This document shows, in pieces, positions 1-12,350 of a DNA stretch of 64,000 nucleotides (positions are counted from its first letter, which is position 1; each line of letters starts with the position of its first letter). This DNA is from Viscum album (taxonomy: Eukaryota; Streptophyta; Magnoliopsida; Santalales; Viscaceae). The notes below the pieces were generated by a model. The model did not search any database. It was not told where the DNA came from and saw only the letters and a program-made list of their open reading frames with translations. The stretch lies in contig OY728160.1 in the NCBI GenBank assembly GCA_963277665.1, forward strand, positions 49,460,605 to 49,524,604. The letters run 5' to 3'. Both the position numbers and the translations under genes were made by a program.

Positions 1-1325
1 TTATTCTTAACATAAGGATATGGTCATTATAATGTATTTCATCTCAATTTACATTTCATTGAGACTTATTTGTTGTAATGCGCCAATTCACTTTTATATG
101 GTGTATATATTATACATTGACATAGTATATCATGAATACCTTATTTATTAGGATATTATAAATTTTTTATTAACTCAATTATTTTTATTCAAGCGTCTCT
201 CATTTTGATAGGAACTATAACTAAAATATAATTTTAAATTTTTTTAATGATTTATTATTCTAAATCTTTATCATTAATGTCCGTGTTTTAAAAATGGTTT
301 TAAGGATTTATTTATATAGACAAAATCTGTTAAAATTAAAATTAATTTTAAAATTTTCACAGTGGTATGGGAAACATTGATTCAAAAATCTATTTTAAAT
401 AGCTTCGTTATAAATAGTGACACTTTTAAATGTTTTCAAGAAAAAGGGGATATTTCCCTCAAATATTTTTAATGATTTTTTTCATATATGTCAATATCCT
501 TCATTATTATTTATTGAGGTTAATTTATTATAATAAAATCTTCTATATTCTATTTAATGAGTTATGTTTGACTTTGGATGTGCTATTTTTATACCATTCA
601 TGGTATGTGGTTAAAATATTGACATTTCGTATTCTATTTTTAATACAAATATTTAGACTGTGTTTCAACCTTTTCATATAAAGACTGTAGTGGACTTAAT
701 AAGTGACGGGGTAAGCTTGCTATAGCTCTTCGATACATTGGTTGCTCCCATGAGAAAAAACTAGTGTATTGGCATAAGGCCTTGACAATATCTTATTTTT
801 AGTCTTGGCATGAGGACTTGACTATGTGGTTTTGATGTCCAGTATTTTGTATTCCATCATTATGAAATTGGGTATTGATATTCCATGACATTATTTTACT
901 AATATAATATCCATTTGAATATTTAAATGGAACTACTTGATTTATATTTTCCATATTATGTTGAATATTAATTTTAAAGGGTCATTGTTTTAGTCGTATA
1001 CATTTACTTAAATATCAATGCTTATTTATGATAGTTTCCACTATATTGTAATCCTTATTGAGTATCTCAGCTCACCCCTTTCTTATGTTTTATTTTTCCC
1101 AGGATGTGAAAAATTATATTATATTTGACATATAGGGATAGTTTAATGGATATAAGTGTGTTCAAAGGGGAATTTTTTTTTTTCTTATGATGTGATGTAA
1201 AACTTATGTATCTATTACTTCAAAGGATACTAAACTAATCAGTATTTTGAGACTTGATCTCCTATGATCATTCCAATGTTATGTAATAATGCATCGACTC
1301 TGGGTAACTGGGGTCGGAGTCTTAC
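1..1325 (+). repeat. LTR Y, 3' portion of a plus-oriented gypsy LTR
   Basis: This stretch contains no gene. Its right part matches the 3' end of the long LTR family found elsewhere in the window. Around 1,047-1,105 a block reads as a stalled-then-pyrimidine-rich segment ending CCCAG before GATG, equivalent to minus-strand blocks near 51,720 (LTR D) and 45,468 (LTR C). The segment before 1,325 ends in TTACA, like other LTR ends of the family, and is followed by TTGACAAAGACA, a poor remnant of the PBS. The left part (1-700) is A+T-rich and I recognise nothing specific in it; a short open frame at 430-681 has no plausible product. The LTR start lies outside the window. Orientation and family are inferred by eye. 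Confidence 0.5.
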
Positions 1326-1344
1326 ATTGACAAAGACAAATGGA

Positions 1345-2598
1345 ATTTAATTGTGAAGAGAAGAGAATATTGGGTGGCCTATCATAAGTTTAGAGAGTGG
1401 GGCAGTTGTAATATTTAAAAATTAATGGTGCGCCCATGATTTTCAATTTCCACAATGCTCCAAAATGGAATATTAATAATAATTAGATGTGATAAGGTAT
1501 ATATATGTCTATAAAAATATTTTATAAAAGTTTTTGGGTCATTTTAAACCTTATCTATTTGGTTTAACACCCAACCCCCCATGTAAATATATTTTAACAT
1601 TAACCATAATAATTGATTTTTCATATTTTTCATATTCATTATTTTAATAAAATTATTTAAAATTATTAAATAATATAACTTTATATTTTAAATATTTAAT
1701 CAATTTACAAAAAACACATAAGTTTAAATTTTTAATTTGATATTAATCACACAGAAGCAACCAACAATGGGTTTTCAATAAGTATATTTTTAAAGAAATA
1801 GATTATTTAAAATTAACTCTATGAACAGAAATAATAATTATATGAATTTAAATTAATATTTATAGATATATTATTTTTAAATTTAATTTTTTTCATTCCT
1901 CGATTGGTGTTATTTTAATTAATAAAAAGAGAGAAACATTATGTGTATTAAAATAGTTTTCCTAAAATATTGGTTTTTAAACCCAAAAATAAACTTATAA
2001 TAAAATCACATATAAAGTTGACTAAAATGAAATTGAGTGTACTAAATACCAATAAATAATATTTATTTTACATTAAATACTATTAATAATGTAATGTTAC
2101 TTTTTAATTACTTAATTTATTGAAAAGAAAAGAAATTTTTACAAAAAACCATATTTTTCACTATTCAATGAATTTATATATTTTCATAAAAATACCAAAA
2201 TTTTACCCTAATATACTTTTTATATATTGAATTTAAAAACTAAGCCCATTTTGTAAAATAAATTTTCTTAAATTTTTAAAATTTAAATTTAAATTTTTGT
2301 GCGCAAAGCGCGACAATACCGCCTTTTAGGAAAATACAGTTTTTAGAAAACATTTCTTTTTCATTAAAATGATTCTTATTTTATTTTATAATCAATAGAA
2401 AACCATTGTGTTTATTTTATAAAATATTAAATTGTATAATTTTTATAATTTATTTATCTCTATTTATACCCACAAATTTAATATATAGGATATTACAGTT
2501 ATATATAAAATAATATTATTTCAAGGTTTGTTTATTCTTGGTGTTGCATGTCTGGTATACTATCAACAATGTATTCCTCTTTTAAAATATTGGGTATT
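1345..2598 (-). repeat. LTR Z, truncated minus-oriented LTR (3' LTR of element ZA)
   Basis: The block at 1,960-2,100 is nearly the same as 8,265-8,400 in LTR A, including a shared stretch reading acccaaaaataaacttataa. The block at 2,290-2,340 (gcgcgacaataccgcctttt) matches 8,590-8,630, 48,790-48,820 and 55,010-55,035. Only the part nearest the sense-strand LTR start is present; the promoter and repeat module are missing, so the LTR is cut at about 1,345, next to LTR Y. The right edge near 2,598 is placed by alignment with the LTR C edge at 49,200, because the sequence to its right matches the internal region beside LTR C. Confidence 0.6.
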
Positions 2599-3921
2599 AA
2601 ATTATCCACAATTAACTTCAATAAATTTCAACCCAACAATTTTAACATTATATTGGAAAATAAAGGTTGAAAATTTTAAAATACCATTGTTGGAAACCTG
2701 TATCGTAAAAAGGGTTAATAATAATTTCTCTTAAAAAGAGATAAAAGGACATACAAAGGTCATTGCATAAGTAAGTCTCCACATTAGAATTTTTTTTAAT
2801 TATATATATGTACATGTAATAAAAAAATAAATAAATATGGATAGTGATAAAGATCATTGATCTTAATAAAGTGAGAGATAAATAGAAACTTAAAGCAATC
2901 AAAACCATAAATCTGTAATGTGTAAAATGACTATTAATTCATTGAATATAAAGGTAATATGATAATTTTTTTGTTTAAAAATCATTTTCCATGAGTTGAG
3001 GAATTACTTTAACATCTATAAAAAAAATTAAATATACCTCCTTTATATGTTAAATTTCATCCTTTATTCAATTTCCACTATAATCTCATCTTTTTCCCCA
3101 AACGATGAGTATGAAAGATGATTTTCTTTTTAGGACTGAAGCACTAAAAATAAACTTTGAAAGGATCACATAACCATATAATGGATAATAACATAACCTA
3201 GATATATTTAAAAATTATCCAAAAACTAAATAGTTAACATATGGGATGATGATCCCCAAAATGAGTTAACCATTATACGATGAAATAATACATTAATCTC
3301 GAAAATTCAACATTAATACCCATATATAAAACTAAATTATTCTATAAATAAATAACCATATAAACCAAATATCCTAAAAAACATCAACACTAAATAGTGT
3401 TTTAACCCTAAAGGTTATATAATACCTTTCATCTTACATGTCCAAAAAATTGAGATCTTCATCTGAAACAAAATTAATCACTTAATCACCAAAATAGATT
3501 TCAATCCCATTGTTATCTATGTGATAAAATTTGTGTTCCCATAATTACCTCAATATCCAAGATCAATAAAACCTAAGGGTTATAAATACCTTAAATCCTA
3601 TTCCAAAAAAAATATAATGGAATACTTCACATTAAACTGAATCTTAACATATACTTCAACCCAATAAAACAACTACTAAAGTGTAATTAATCAATTTAAT
3701 ATCTCATCAACTAAGACATCAAATGAAGATTCTAAGACCATTGAACTTATTATCATCCTTAATCTTATATTCCTATGATGGTATCTATAAATATTAAGAT
3801 AATATCACATTAAAATGTTATAACTCCAAAATTATCTAAACCTTTATCTATTACAAACAATAATAGTCATGAATGTACACTCCCATATCTGGTATGAAAA
3901 CCATAAATTTTACATTTATGG
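2599..3921 (-). mobile_element. Internal region of element ZA, no recognisable coding domain
   Basis: This 1.3 kb lies between LTR Z and the PBS of LTR A. It is homologous to the internal region of element CD. For example, 2,672-2,770 (with aaaaagggttaataataat) parallels 49,270-49,365, and 3,135-3,160 (gactgaagcactaaaa) parallels 49,763-49,785. The segment near 3,540 (cataattacctcaat) parallels 50,148. I find no gag, protease, RT or integrase motif on either strand. With LTRs several times longer than the interior, ZA looks like a non-autonomous or deleted derivative. The inference rests on shared non-coding sequence only. Confidence 0.5.
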
Positions 3922-3933
3922 AATCGATACCGA
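3922..3933 (-). other. PBS remnant of LTR A
   Basis: The plus strand reads aatcgataccga. The expected complement of the initiator tRNA-Met PBS is ctctgataccaa, and seven of twelve positions agree, including the run GATACC. It sits immediately left of the inferred LTR A edge (TG at 3,934), which is where the PBS of a minus-strand element should be. This makes A a 5' LTR. Confidence 0.45.
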
Positions 3934-4663
3934 TGAAGGTGAATCAATTTTCACCCAAAAAAATTTACAACATCAAAATGAAGTATTCTAGTACTTACAT
4001 ACCTAAGCACCTTTTAGGTTTAGATATTTAGAGAATTATTAAAAACACTTACAAAACAATACTCATGCCATTAAATAATATTTTCTCTCACATTACCTAG
4101 ATTTTACTATTTTATATTAATTCATCATCATTATCATCAAAATCATCGATATTAAACCCTTATAGACATTATTAATTGAAAATTATTCATGATAACCTAT
4201 GGAAAATGAAACATAATAAGGGTGAGATCAAATGATTATTAAGGGTAAATATAATCATTAATAATTGAATGTTGTGAGTTACCATAAGAATATCATAATG
4301 TTATAATTATATAATCGATGTGTATGATCATAACATAAAAATATTCATACCCAAAAATACATAGTTAATGAAAAATGAAAACATCGAATAAGACTTTAAT
4401 AAAGGAAAGAGTCATCAAATTTAATAATCATGAGACATGTGATATCAATCTTGATAAAAGGAAACACTTATAAGCCATAAATAGCATAAATAAAACATGT
4501 TAATATCTCTATAAAATTATATTCAGAGCCCATTTTAAACTCTTATAAATAATAAATGGCTACATATTAAATCCATAGGAGAATCCCTTTAGAAACTAAC
4601 TTGTTCTTTCCTCCAAATAAAGGGAACATTACCCAATTCATTGGAGTACTATCTTGGAAAACC

Positions 4664-4786
4664 CATCATATAAGCTATATTGGGCTCACCCGGCACTTTC
4701 TAGGTGAACCAATCATATAAGCTATATCAGGATCACCCAACACTTTCTGGTCAAACCCATAGTATAATCTATATTAGCTTCACCGA
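4664..4786. repeat. 47-bp tandem repeat inside LTR A, about 2.6 copies
   Basis: Units begin catcatataagctatat, then aatcatataagctatat, then catagtataatctatat, each followed by a segment of the form caccc-gcacttt-ggt-aacc. The period is 47 bp. Similar but less clear wording occurs at 30,380-30,460 in LTR B. It lies in the 3' half of the LTR in sense direction. Confidence 0.75.
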
Positions 4787-6740
4787 GGATTATTTGTAAT
4801 TTCCATGAACCATTTGTGAATAAAACATTTATAATCTTTCACTTTTTGACATAAAAATAATCATTTTTCTTTCATTTATTGATTTACCCATGGAAAATAA
4901 AGGGTTTCAATGTGAATATAACAATACATCAAAAGAAAGAATAATTATTGTATCAATACCACATATCCTTGGTGGATTGTAAGTAAAAACAAGGATTTTC
5001 AATGTTTATTAATGGAAATACCATTAAAAGGTCAATCAAAACATTAATGAGTAAAATAACATTTTCATTTTAAAAATAATTTTTTTAATATAAAACATTC
5101 TAATACATTAAAGAATTTATTTTAATTGAAAAAGCCTTTGAAATATAAAATGGAATATTTAAAACAATTATCGGTTATGATGGAAGGAAATTTTATACAT
5201 TTTTTAATTGTTAAAATTAAGCATTCTTTCTAGACATTTTTTAAATGGATTCAAAATCACCCATTTATAAAACATTAAAAAAATTATTTTTTAAAAAAAT
5301 TAATAATGAAGTGAAAATATACTTTAAAATATATTTATTACGTCATTCATTTTTTTAAAATAACATTTTTTAATCATTTTAGAAAAAATGTATGTGGAAG
5401 AGAAAGACAGCCAGTCTAAAAAATTACTTGGTCAATATAACTCTAAAATAAATTTTGTGATGCTCATTTAATCAATAAGGGAGGAAATATAAATAAAACT
5501 CAGAAAACACATTCATATAAACATTTTAAAAAATATATTTGGTTAAATAAAATTAGATCATATTATTTTCTCCAAATTAACCTTGAATATAAATCGTCAC
5601 AAAAAGAAAGGTGATTGTAACATAATGTCTTTTCTACTTTAGTAACATTTAAATAATATGCCACGTGAAAGGATAACATTAAATGTTATATTAAATATCA
5701 TTAACAAAAGAATTTTTATTATATAATAGGTTAAAATTTAAGTACATTCACCATAAAAATTAATATAGGTGCATATCAAAAACATATGTCTCAAAAAAGT
5801 AGAATTTTAGACGACTAACCATTACAAAATCATATGATTTAATTTCAGAATTAAATAATTAATTGATTATGTGTATAAAATGTAAATCCAAATTAAAAAA
5901 ATCATAAATAAGACATTAAATATTACAAATTAATTATAAACACAATCATATAATATAAAAGAAAGAAAAATTGTAAAATAACCCCATGAAGTGAAATTGA
6001 GTAATGAAATTATTTAGCACTTGGTAACTTTCATGTTAAATACTATTTGATAAAGTAATTCAATTTAAAACATAAAATACAATTATGTATTAATTATTCA
6101 TAATATTAAATTTAAAATTGTAATTATGTAAACTATAAAAAATTAAATTGGTGTGTGACATTAAAATATTTATCAATAAAGGAAATTATAATGAAGTCCC
6201 TTTCTATTTTGGGGATCTCTAGATCAAAACCTCATGAAAGGGAGAACATCATATAAATTTTAAAATCCCAATAGTATTTGTTAAATGAATAATAAAATAC
6301 ATTAATGGTTTTTATATACACCCCAAATAAAAATAACTAGTGAATATGGAAATGTCTCAAAGAAGTAAAAGTGATAAAAGAAGCACCTACATCTGGTCTA
6401 ACTTTGTTCGTGCACGATCAAACCTCCTATATTATAAAATAATATTAATTATTTTATTTATGAATAAAAATTTCAATGTTTAATAACTTATACTTAAATT
6501 TTTTACTTTATTTTTTCTAATGATATATTTAAAAACTTAATTAGTTATGTCCATGTCTGGTATTATGAGGATGTTCAGTTCATTGTTTCTAAGTGGTTTC
6601 TATGTTTTGACCATGCTCAGAGGTCATTATTTGAATATATCTTGAATAATAATCAGTAAATAAATATAATTTTTATTTTTAAATTATACTTTTAAAAACA
6701 ATACGTAAATAAGGTTATGAAAAATGAAGTATGTTATGAT

Positions 6741-7345
6741 CATAGAGACGGTGTGTTGTGCGTACATGTGAGTAACATTTCCTTTTTTTAACGACCATTA
6801 TGGAAAAAATTGTGTAATATTTTATATTTAATAATTATAATTATATAAATAATAACATAATTATTTTCCATACAATTATATATATCATCCATGTGATCTA
6901 GTGGGGAAAAATTATTCACATCACTTCATGGAGGCAGAAATCCACTCATACACAAGAACGACATTAATTTTTTTGTGAAAGAAATAAAATGATATATTAT
7001 ATTTCAATAATGATAAATAATTAATTAAATTCATAATTATGTAATTAATATCACATATATTCATTAAATTTATCCTTAATACATTACATGAAAAGAATTA
7101 ACGAAAGACGAATCACATCGCTCTGTGAGGTGTTAATCTTCTATACACAAGAGCAACGTTATCATATCCCCCATGAAATTGGAAATAAGAATATATAAGT
7201 GATATCATAACTAAATAAGTATAAATATTTTATAAATATCACATATATATTTAAATCCATCAGTTTAAAAATATGTTAGAGTGAATGAAAAAAAAATAAA
7301 TAACATTGGTTTGTGAGGCAGTAGTCTGTCGTGCAAAATAATTAT
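6741..7345 (-). repeat. Four diverged roughly 195-bp subrepeats in LTR A
   Basis: Cores lie at 6,741-6,775, 6,917-6,963, 7,113-7,160 and 7,306-7,345. Each reads as a variant of cacatc-ctt-gtggag-cggtag-ccgta-acacgagcgac. They match the cores in LTRs 1, 2, B, C, D and E. The palindrome ACGGNNNNCCGT is decayed here (acggtgtgttgt in the first copy). They lie 340 bp or more downstream of the TATA-like box in sense direction. Confidence 0.6.
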
Positions 7346-7681
7346 TATTTGGTATCCCATTTGGAGGAATGTGATATGTATTAGGGTTATTACATTAACA
7401 TAATAAAATATCAATATATGGTAGATACTTAAGTTATTATATAATCATAATTTAAGAATATTTAATGGTGTTTGAAAAATAAATAAAATAAAAATGCTCA
7501 GTTAAGCATGATACATCTTCATTAAAGAACCTCCTTAGGTAAGCATCAGAGCTTTCATAGGATACCTTTATGATGAAAATAATATATCTAAGTCATGGGG
7601 AGGTAATTAAGGAAGATATTTGATATATATTGGATGATACAAAGGTATTTTTAGGTGTTAAGTGGAGATGAGGTGGTTTCC

Positions 7682-7688
7682 ATTTATA
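7682..7688 (-). promoter_or_regulatory. TATA-like box of LTR A
   Basis: The plus strand reads atttata, sense TATAAAT. It is about 340 bp before the first subrepeat, the same spacing as in LTRs B, C, D, E, 1 and 2. The assignment rests on this conserved spacing. Confidence 0.45.
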
Positions 7689-8876
7689 AGTCAGGTGAGC
7701 CGAACACTTGTAATTTTTAAATAGAAAAAAGGATTATCCAAGTTTCTCACATGCCAAAAAGATCCAGAATGGACCATTATTGATAATTAAGAATCATAAG
7801 GCCAGTATATTTCCATAAATATATATATATATTTTTAAAAAGGTCATTTTAAAAATTATCATTTCAGTTTACCCCTAGTAAATTTGTTTTTACCTTAACC
7901 CTGGTAATTAATTTTTACTATTTTCACTATTAATTATTGTCAAAAATTTAGTCGAAATTTTAATATTTTATACATATTTGTGATTCTAAATATTTAATTA
8001 ATTTAAAAAAATTTAATTACTTATTTTGAAAATAATTATTTGAAATTAATCCCACAGATGCGACCAAAAGAAGGTTTGAAAGAATTGTATTTTTCAAGAA
8101 AAATATGATTTTATATTGACTTTATGACTAGTAATAATTATTATATGAATTTAATTAAAATTAATAAATGTATAATTAATATAATTAATTTATATAATTC
8201 TTTGTTATGGGTTTTTAAATTAATTAAAATAGATAATCATTGTGTTCATTTAAAGAGTTTTTAGAACAATCTAGTTTTTAAACCCAAAAATAAACTTATA
8301 ATAAAATCCAACATAATGTTGATTCAAAAGATAATAATTTGATTAAATATTAAAAATTAATACTTATTTTAATTTTTATAATATTCAAGACATAATAGTA
8401 TTTTTAAATTACTTAATTTATTGAAAATAAATGACATTTAAAAATTCAATTTTTCATTATTTGTTAAAAGTCAATAATTTTTTGAAAAATAAATAAAATT
8501 TCACCCTCAGATTATTTTGATGAGATAATTTAAAAAATTTATTCAATTTTTTAAAATATATTTTCTTAAATTTTAAAAATTAACTTTTTTATGAGTGCAA
8601 ATTGTGTTGAGACTGCCTTTTAGAAAAAAATATTTTTTTTCAAATGATTGTCGTTTAATTCTATAATCAATAGATGGCCATTGAATTTATTTTATTCTTA
8701 TTTAAACAATAGAATTTGTATAATTTAGTTATTATATTTATACTCTCTAAACATACGCCTAGGTTATTATGTTAATATTTAAAATAATATTTTTTCATAG
8801 TTCATTTAATAATAGTGTTTTGAGTCTTGTACATTATAGAGCATAACATCATTTTTTAAAATATCATGGTGTTACA

Positions 8877-11143
8877 GAAAGGAATGGGATTATTGGAAAT
8901 TACATAAATAATACATTCATTAATAACATTTGGGGTTCCTAAATAAATAAGGTAACATATATTTCATTATAAACGATAATTTTTCTTTGAAGAAAAAACA
9001 ACTAAAGAGGATTCAAGAGATATTTTAGAAAAAAATTCCTTTTTGAAAAATCTTTATAATCCGATTATAAATGATTTTAACAATATGAAAACATTTATAT
9101 CCCAAAAAATAAATTAATATAACATTAAAATTTAATTTTAATTATATTATAGGACTTATTTACTGTAATCAATGTGAAATATTATATATCCTAAAAGAAA
9201 GAGTTGTGTTCTAGAATCCCCTTACCTTAAATTATAATTTATTTAATCTTATTTTTATCTCATATACAATGAACATAGGTATATTAAATCATGTAACAAA
9301 AAGTGATTTATGTTTATAATTTTTACTATTTATAAAATATAATAATTCGATTATATTTCTAGTTCCCATTGTAAATAGTAAAATGTTTTGATATTATATT
9401 TTCCATAAAATGTACTGTATTGTTTTTATTTTTCCATTTTTTTTCAAAGCCATTTATAATTAAGTAATATTATTTCTAGAAAAAAAATCATGTAATTTCT
9501 TATTTATATATTATAAATAATTATAAGTATTCATCCATGGAGGTGGTGATAAGCATAGAAATGGCATTGTCCTCATAGGAGATTAACTGACCACTGATGG
9601 GGCATTATCAAAAGATGAGGAAAGAGAATATTAATATATAAATATTTCATAAATATATTCGTTACAGTAGGTTAATAAAAATATTATAATTTTAATATAC
9701 TTATTGATTAATCTTAAAATATTCTTTTTTGAATGTAATAAATAAAAGGAGGATGAAAACAGAATAATGGGAAGAAAAGTTGATGAAAACATACCATCTT
9801 CTTGGCGTTTCCTCTTTTCTAAGGCATAAAAATACAAAAAATATTGGAGATTTATTTCTCAAAAATATCCTTCAGGATTATAAGAGAATTAAGATAAATA
9901 GTTCTTGGGTAGTTACTAGGATTTGGTATGTGGAATGTAGGTGGTTTTCCAAGAGATGGGTGGAGGTTATTTATACTTAATAAGAGGGTTATTTTTTAGA
10001 TAAAATATTAAATATAATATAATATCCAAAGTAATCCTTTTAATTGTAACGTTTCTTACATTATAGAAATTATTTATTTAAAATAAAATGATTTTAGGTC
10101 TTCATATAACATTATAAATAAAATTTATTTCTTTAAAAAAAATAAAAGGATAAAAATGAAAAAAATGGTTATTTAAAGGGACACTTCAAACATTTAAGCT
10201 TTGAAATTACTTTTTAGGATTCGAAATTATTTTTATTGTTTTTAAAATAAAAAATTATTTTATTAAACATATGTTGGTCTAATTTAACCAATATAAAATT
10301 TATTAAGTCATTATCACATCATTATTATATATTGAAACATGTGGTATTTAAAAAACAGTATGTTTACTATTCATATAAAAATTAATGTTTTTCATAAATT
10401 TAACAAAAATTCAACCATAGTAAAATTATATGTCATAAGTTTTATAATTATATTAAATTTTACAAAATAATTTTATAAACTTGATAATTTTAATCTTTGA
10501 CATAAAAAGTATGATATCTATGATGTGCATTAAAATAAATTTTTTAAAAAATGGTCTTATAATTTTATTGAGTTTTTAATCATGGTATTCAAATAAAATA
10601 ATTATATTATCTTAAATTTCTCATGATAATTATTATTTTAGTTAAAAATTATTATTTTATGGTCAAATTACTATTCTGAGAGTCGTGATACTATTTCTAA
10701 CGGTCTGGTTATTATTCCCAACAATGAGGTTATTATTCCAATGGTTACATTATTATTCCAAATATCATATTACATTGAAAAAATACCTAAATATTAATTA
10801 AAACTATATTCAATACAATTCCACAATGTGTTCTATATGTTTATTTTCTAAAATTTTAATTGGTTTTCTATTATTCAATTTTCCCATAATATTATTCAAG
10901 GGAGTAGTGATTTTCGATAATCTAGACAATCCAAATTTTCCCATTTTATTTTTTCTATTTTACATTTTCTATCCTGTTGTAACATTTGGAACATTCATTT
11001 ATTTTGTCAGACACTAATATAATGATCTACATTAATGAAATAAAGTGTTGGTTTCAATATCTTTTATATGTGTGGAGTAATATAAAATATAATATAACAC
11101 ATATTCATTTAGGAAAGAATTATCATTTTTAAACTCACGTATG
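8877..11143. other. No recognisable gene; 3' part of degraded element E0
   Basis: I see no domain motif in these 2.3 kb on either strand. By position it should hold the RT C-terminal half, RNase H and integrase of E0, because E0 gag, protease and RT lie just to the right on the minus strand. Nothing of these can be read. Short open frames at 9,631-9,980 and 10,826-11,017 look like chance in A+T-rich sequence. A PPT-like site at 9,219-9,230 is listed separately. Confidence 0.4.
9219..9230 (-). other. Possible PPT of E0
   Basis: The plus strand reads gtgttctagaatccccttac and continues with ccttaaa. This resembles the PPT of element CD at 49,193-49,216 (gtgttatattccccctaccttaaa). If real, an E0 3' LTR would have ended here, and only about 340 bp of it would remain between 8,877 and 9,218, cut by the ZA insertion. 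I cannot confirm LTR homology in that short piece. Confidence 0.3.
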
Positions 11144-11500
11144 TTACAACATACCTCCTATGATAGGATATATTGGAGATATACCACATTTTAACATTGA
11201 ACTGATGAGAACCAAAAAAATGATAAATCTTTGAGAAGTATTTATCCCCTTAAATTTTATGAAATAGGTCATCAATATGCCGTAATGGTTCTTTATCGTT
11301 ACAGAAATTCCAATGGTTACCCAATAATCCATGTAGATCCTCATTGAATCATCTATCTTCTTTGCTTATAAAATAGTTTCTTCCTATGGTAAAAAACCTA
11401 GATGAATGTATCCATTATCAAAAAAATCATTTAAATGTTTCAATAACTCAACTAAATCCAATTTATCTATTCTATATACTGGCTAAGATAAGGTTTTCAC
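11144..11500 (-). pseudogene. RT N-terminal half of E0 (Ty3/gypsy), truncated
   Basis: RT copies retroelement RNA into DNA. The minus-strand translation shows the fingers and palm entry typical of plant gypsy RT. From the right there is a stretch like the LLDKGFI segment (LNDFFDNGYIHLGFLP, about 11,394-11,445). Next come KKIDDSMRIYMDYW and SVTIKNHYGILM, matching the family pattern KKxDGSxRxCxDYRxLNxxTxKNxYPLP. The readable frame 11,144-11,344 ends around the segment that precedes the GYHQ motif. The catalytic YxDD/FIDD motif would follow but is missing, so the gene is truncated. Several conserved residues have changed, and the copy is dead. The assignment to gypsy RT is confident; a finer lineage is not possible. 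Confidence 0.75.
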
Positions 11501-11879
11501 AGCAAGGACAAGATCAACAGATAATTATACTTCTCACACTAGGGTAAATCCTTATTATTAATTAAAAAATTCATCGATTTATTCATTTAAAATGGGAATA
11601 TCTTATATTCTCAAAACCTTCTAACTATTTTTAGATAGAATTTATTATATTTTTTCCTCATGTATTTCATTAAGATGTACACTAGAGATAGTTTCTAATA
11701 CGATTCGGGAAATGAAATATCCCCTTAAAAAAGAAGTAATTCCATACTTGACTCACCAATTCTAACTTATTCTTATCAACAATAAATAATTTCTTTATAA
11801 TTTAATATCTAACACATCCTCAATATTACATCAAAACATGATATAGGTATGATGATTAAATTTATAAAAGGAGAGCGCA

Positions 11880-12125
11880 CATGCATTCTAATTTTAACTA
11901 CCTAGTATATCTTTGTTATATTAAAGGTACCACTATGTTTCCTGACTGATAAATAATTCTTAAATACATGAGGGAGTGGTTGAATATTCTTTGAAAAAGG
12001 GAAATATATAAAAGAGGTATTAGATCCAGAATAAAATATTGTATTAGTTATATTTTAATATATAACCAAAGTTCCACCAATCATATCATTTAAAGCTTCA
12101 ACTTTAGCTATTTGTGTTGAAAAAG
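11880..12125 (-). pseudogene. Aspartic protease remnant of E0
   Basis: The minus strand encodes a piece with NDMIGGTLVIY, then after a short gap IFYSGSNTSFIYFPFS. This fits the retrotransposon protease pattern in which a GTL strand precedes the flap and the active site D-S-G-A-T-x-SFI. The catalytic Asp position reads Tyr. A stop codon interrupts the frame between the two pieces. It lies between the gag knuckles (12.3 kb) and RT (11.5 kb), the normal gag-protease-RT order. Dead by active-site loss. Confidence 0.6.
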
Positions 12126-12249
12126 ATTGACCTGGATTCATAGATCTCTTTAGAGGTATATTCCCCTTGAGCATGGGGAATTGATTATAATAATATGTCT
12201 TATACTTAAATTTTAAATAGTACACGTTGAACGATTATCTTATAGCTTT

Positions 12250-12350
12250 TCACTAATGATCTTGATGACCTTTTTCACTATAATTATAACATACACCCAA
12301 TTCCTTTAAGAAATCCTTTGGGCATTTCTTCCTATATTTATTACATATAG
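12250..12350 (-). pseudogene. Gag zinc-knuckle remnant of E0
   Basis: The minus strand encodes CNKYRKKCPKDFLKELGVCY followed by NYSEKGHQDH. This resembles the paired knuckles of plant gypsy Gag, in which a CX2CX3HX4C knuckle precedes CX2CX4HX4C. Only some ligands survive; for instance, the second Cys of the second knuckle is Tyr. Gag packages element RNA in the cytoplasmic particle. The remaining gag to the right (12,350-12,818) is not readable, and E1 begins there. Confidence 0.6.

Larger units (their letters stand above)
3934..8876 (-). repeat. LTR A, minus-oriented long LTR (5' LTR of element ZA)
   Basis: The right end is ggtgttaca at 8,868-8,876, the sense start TGTAACACC. The left end lies beside the PBS remnant. 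In sense order the LTR carries a TATA-like box at 7,682, four diverged subrepeats (7,345 down to 6,741), a 47-bp tandem repeat (4,786-4,664) and an acceptor-like block at 4,197. The segment 4,190-4,240 aligns well with 45,462-45,520 (LTR C) and 51,722-51,790 (LTR D). At 4.9 kb it is about 0.9 kb longer than LTRs B, C and D. No PPT-like pyrimidine run follows its right end (gaaaggaatg), so it is not also a 3' LTR of a neighbour. Confidence 0.65.
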
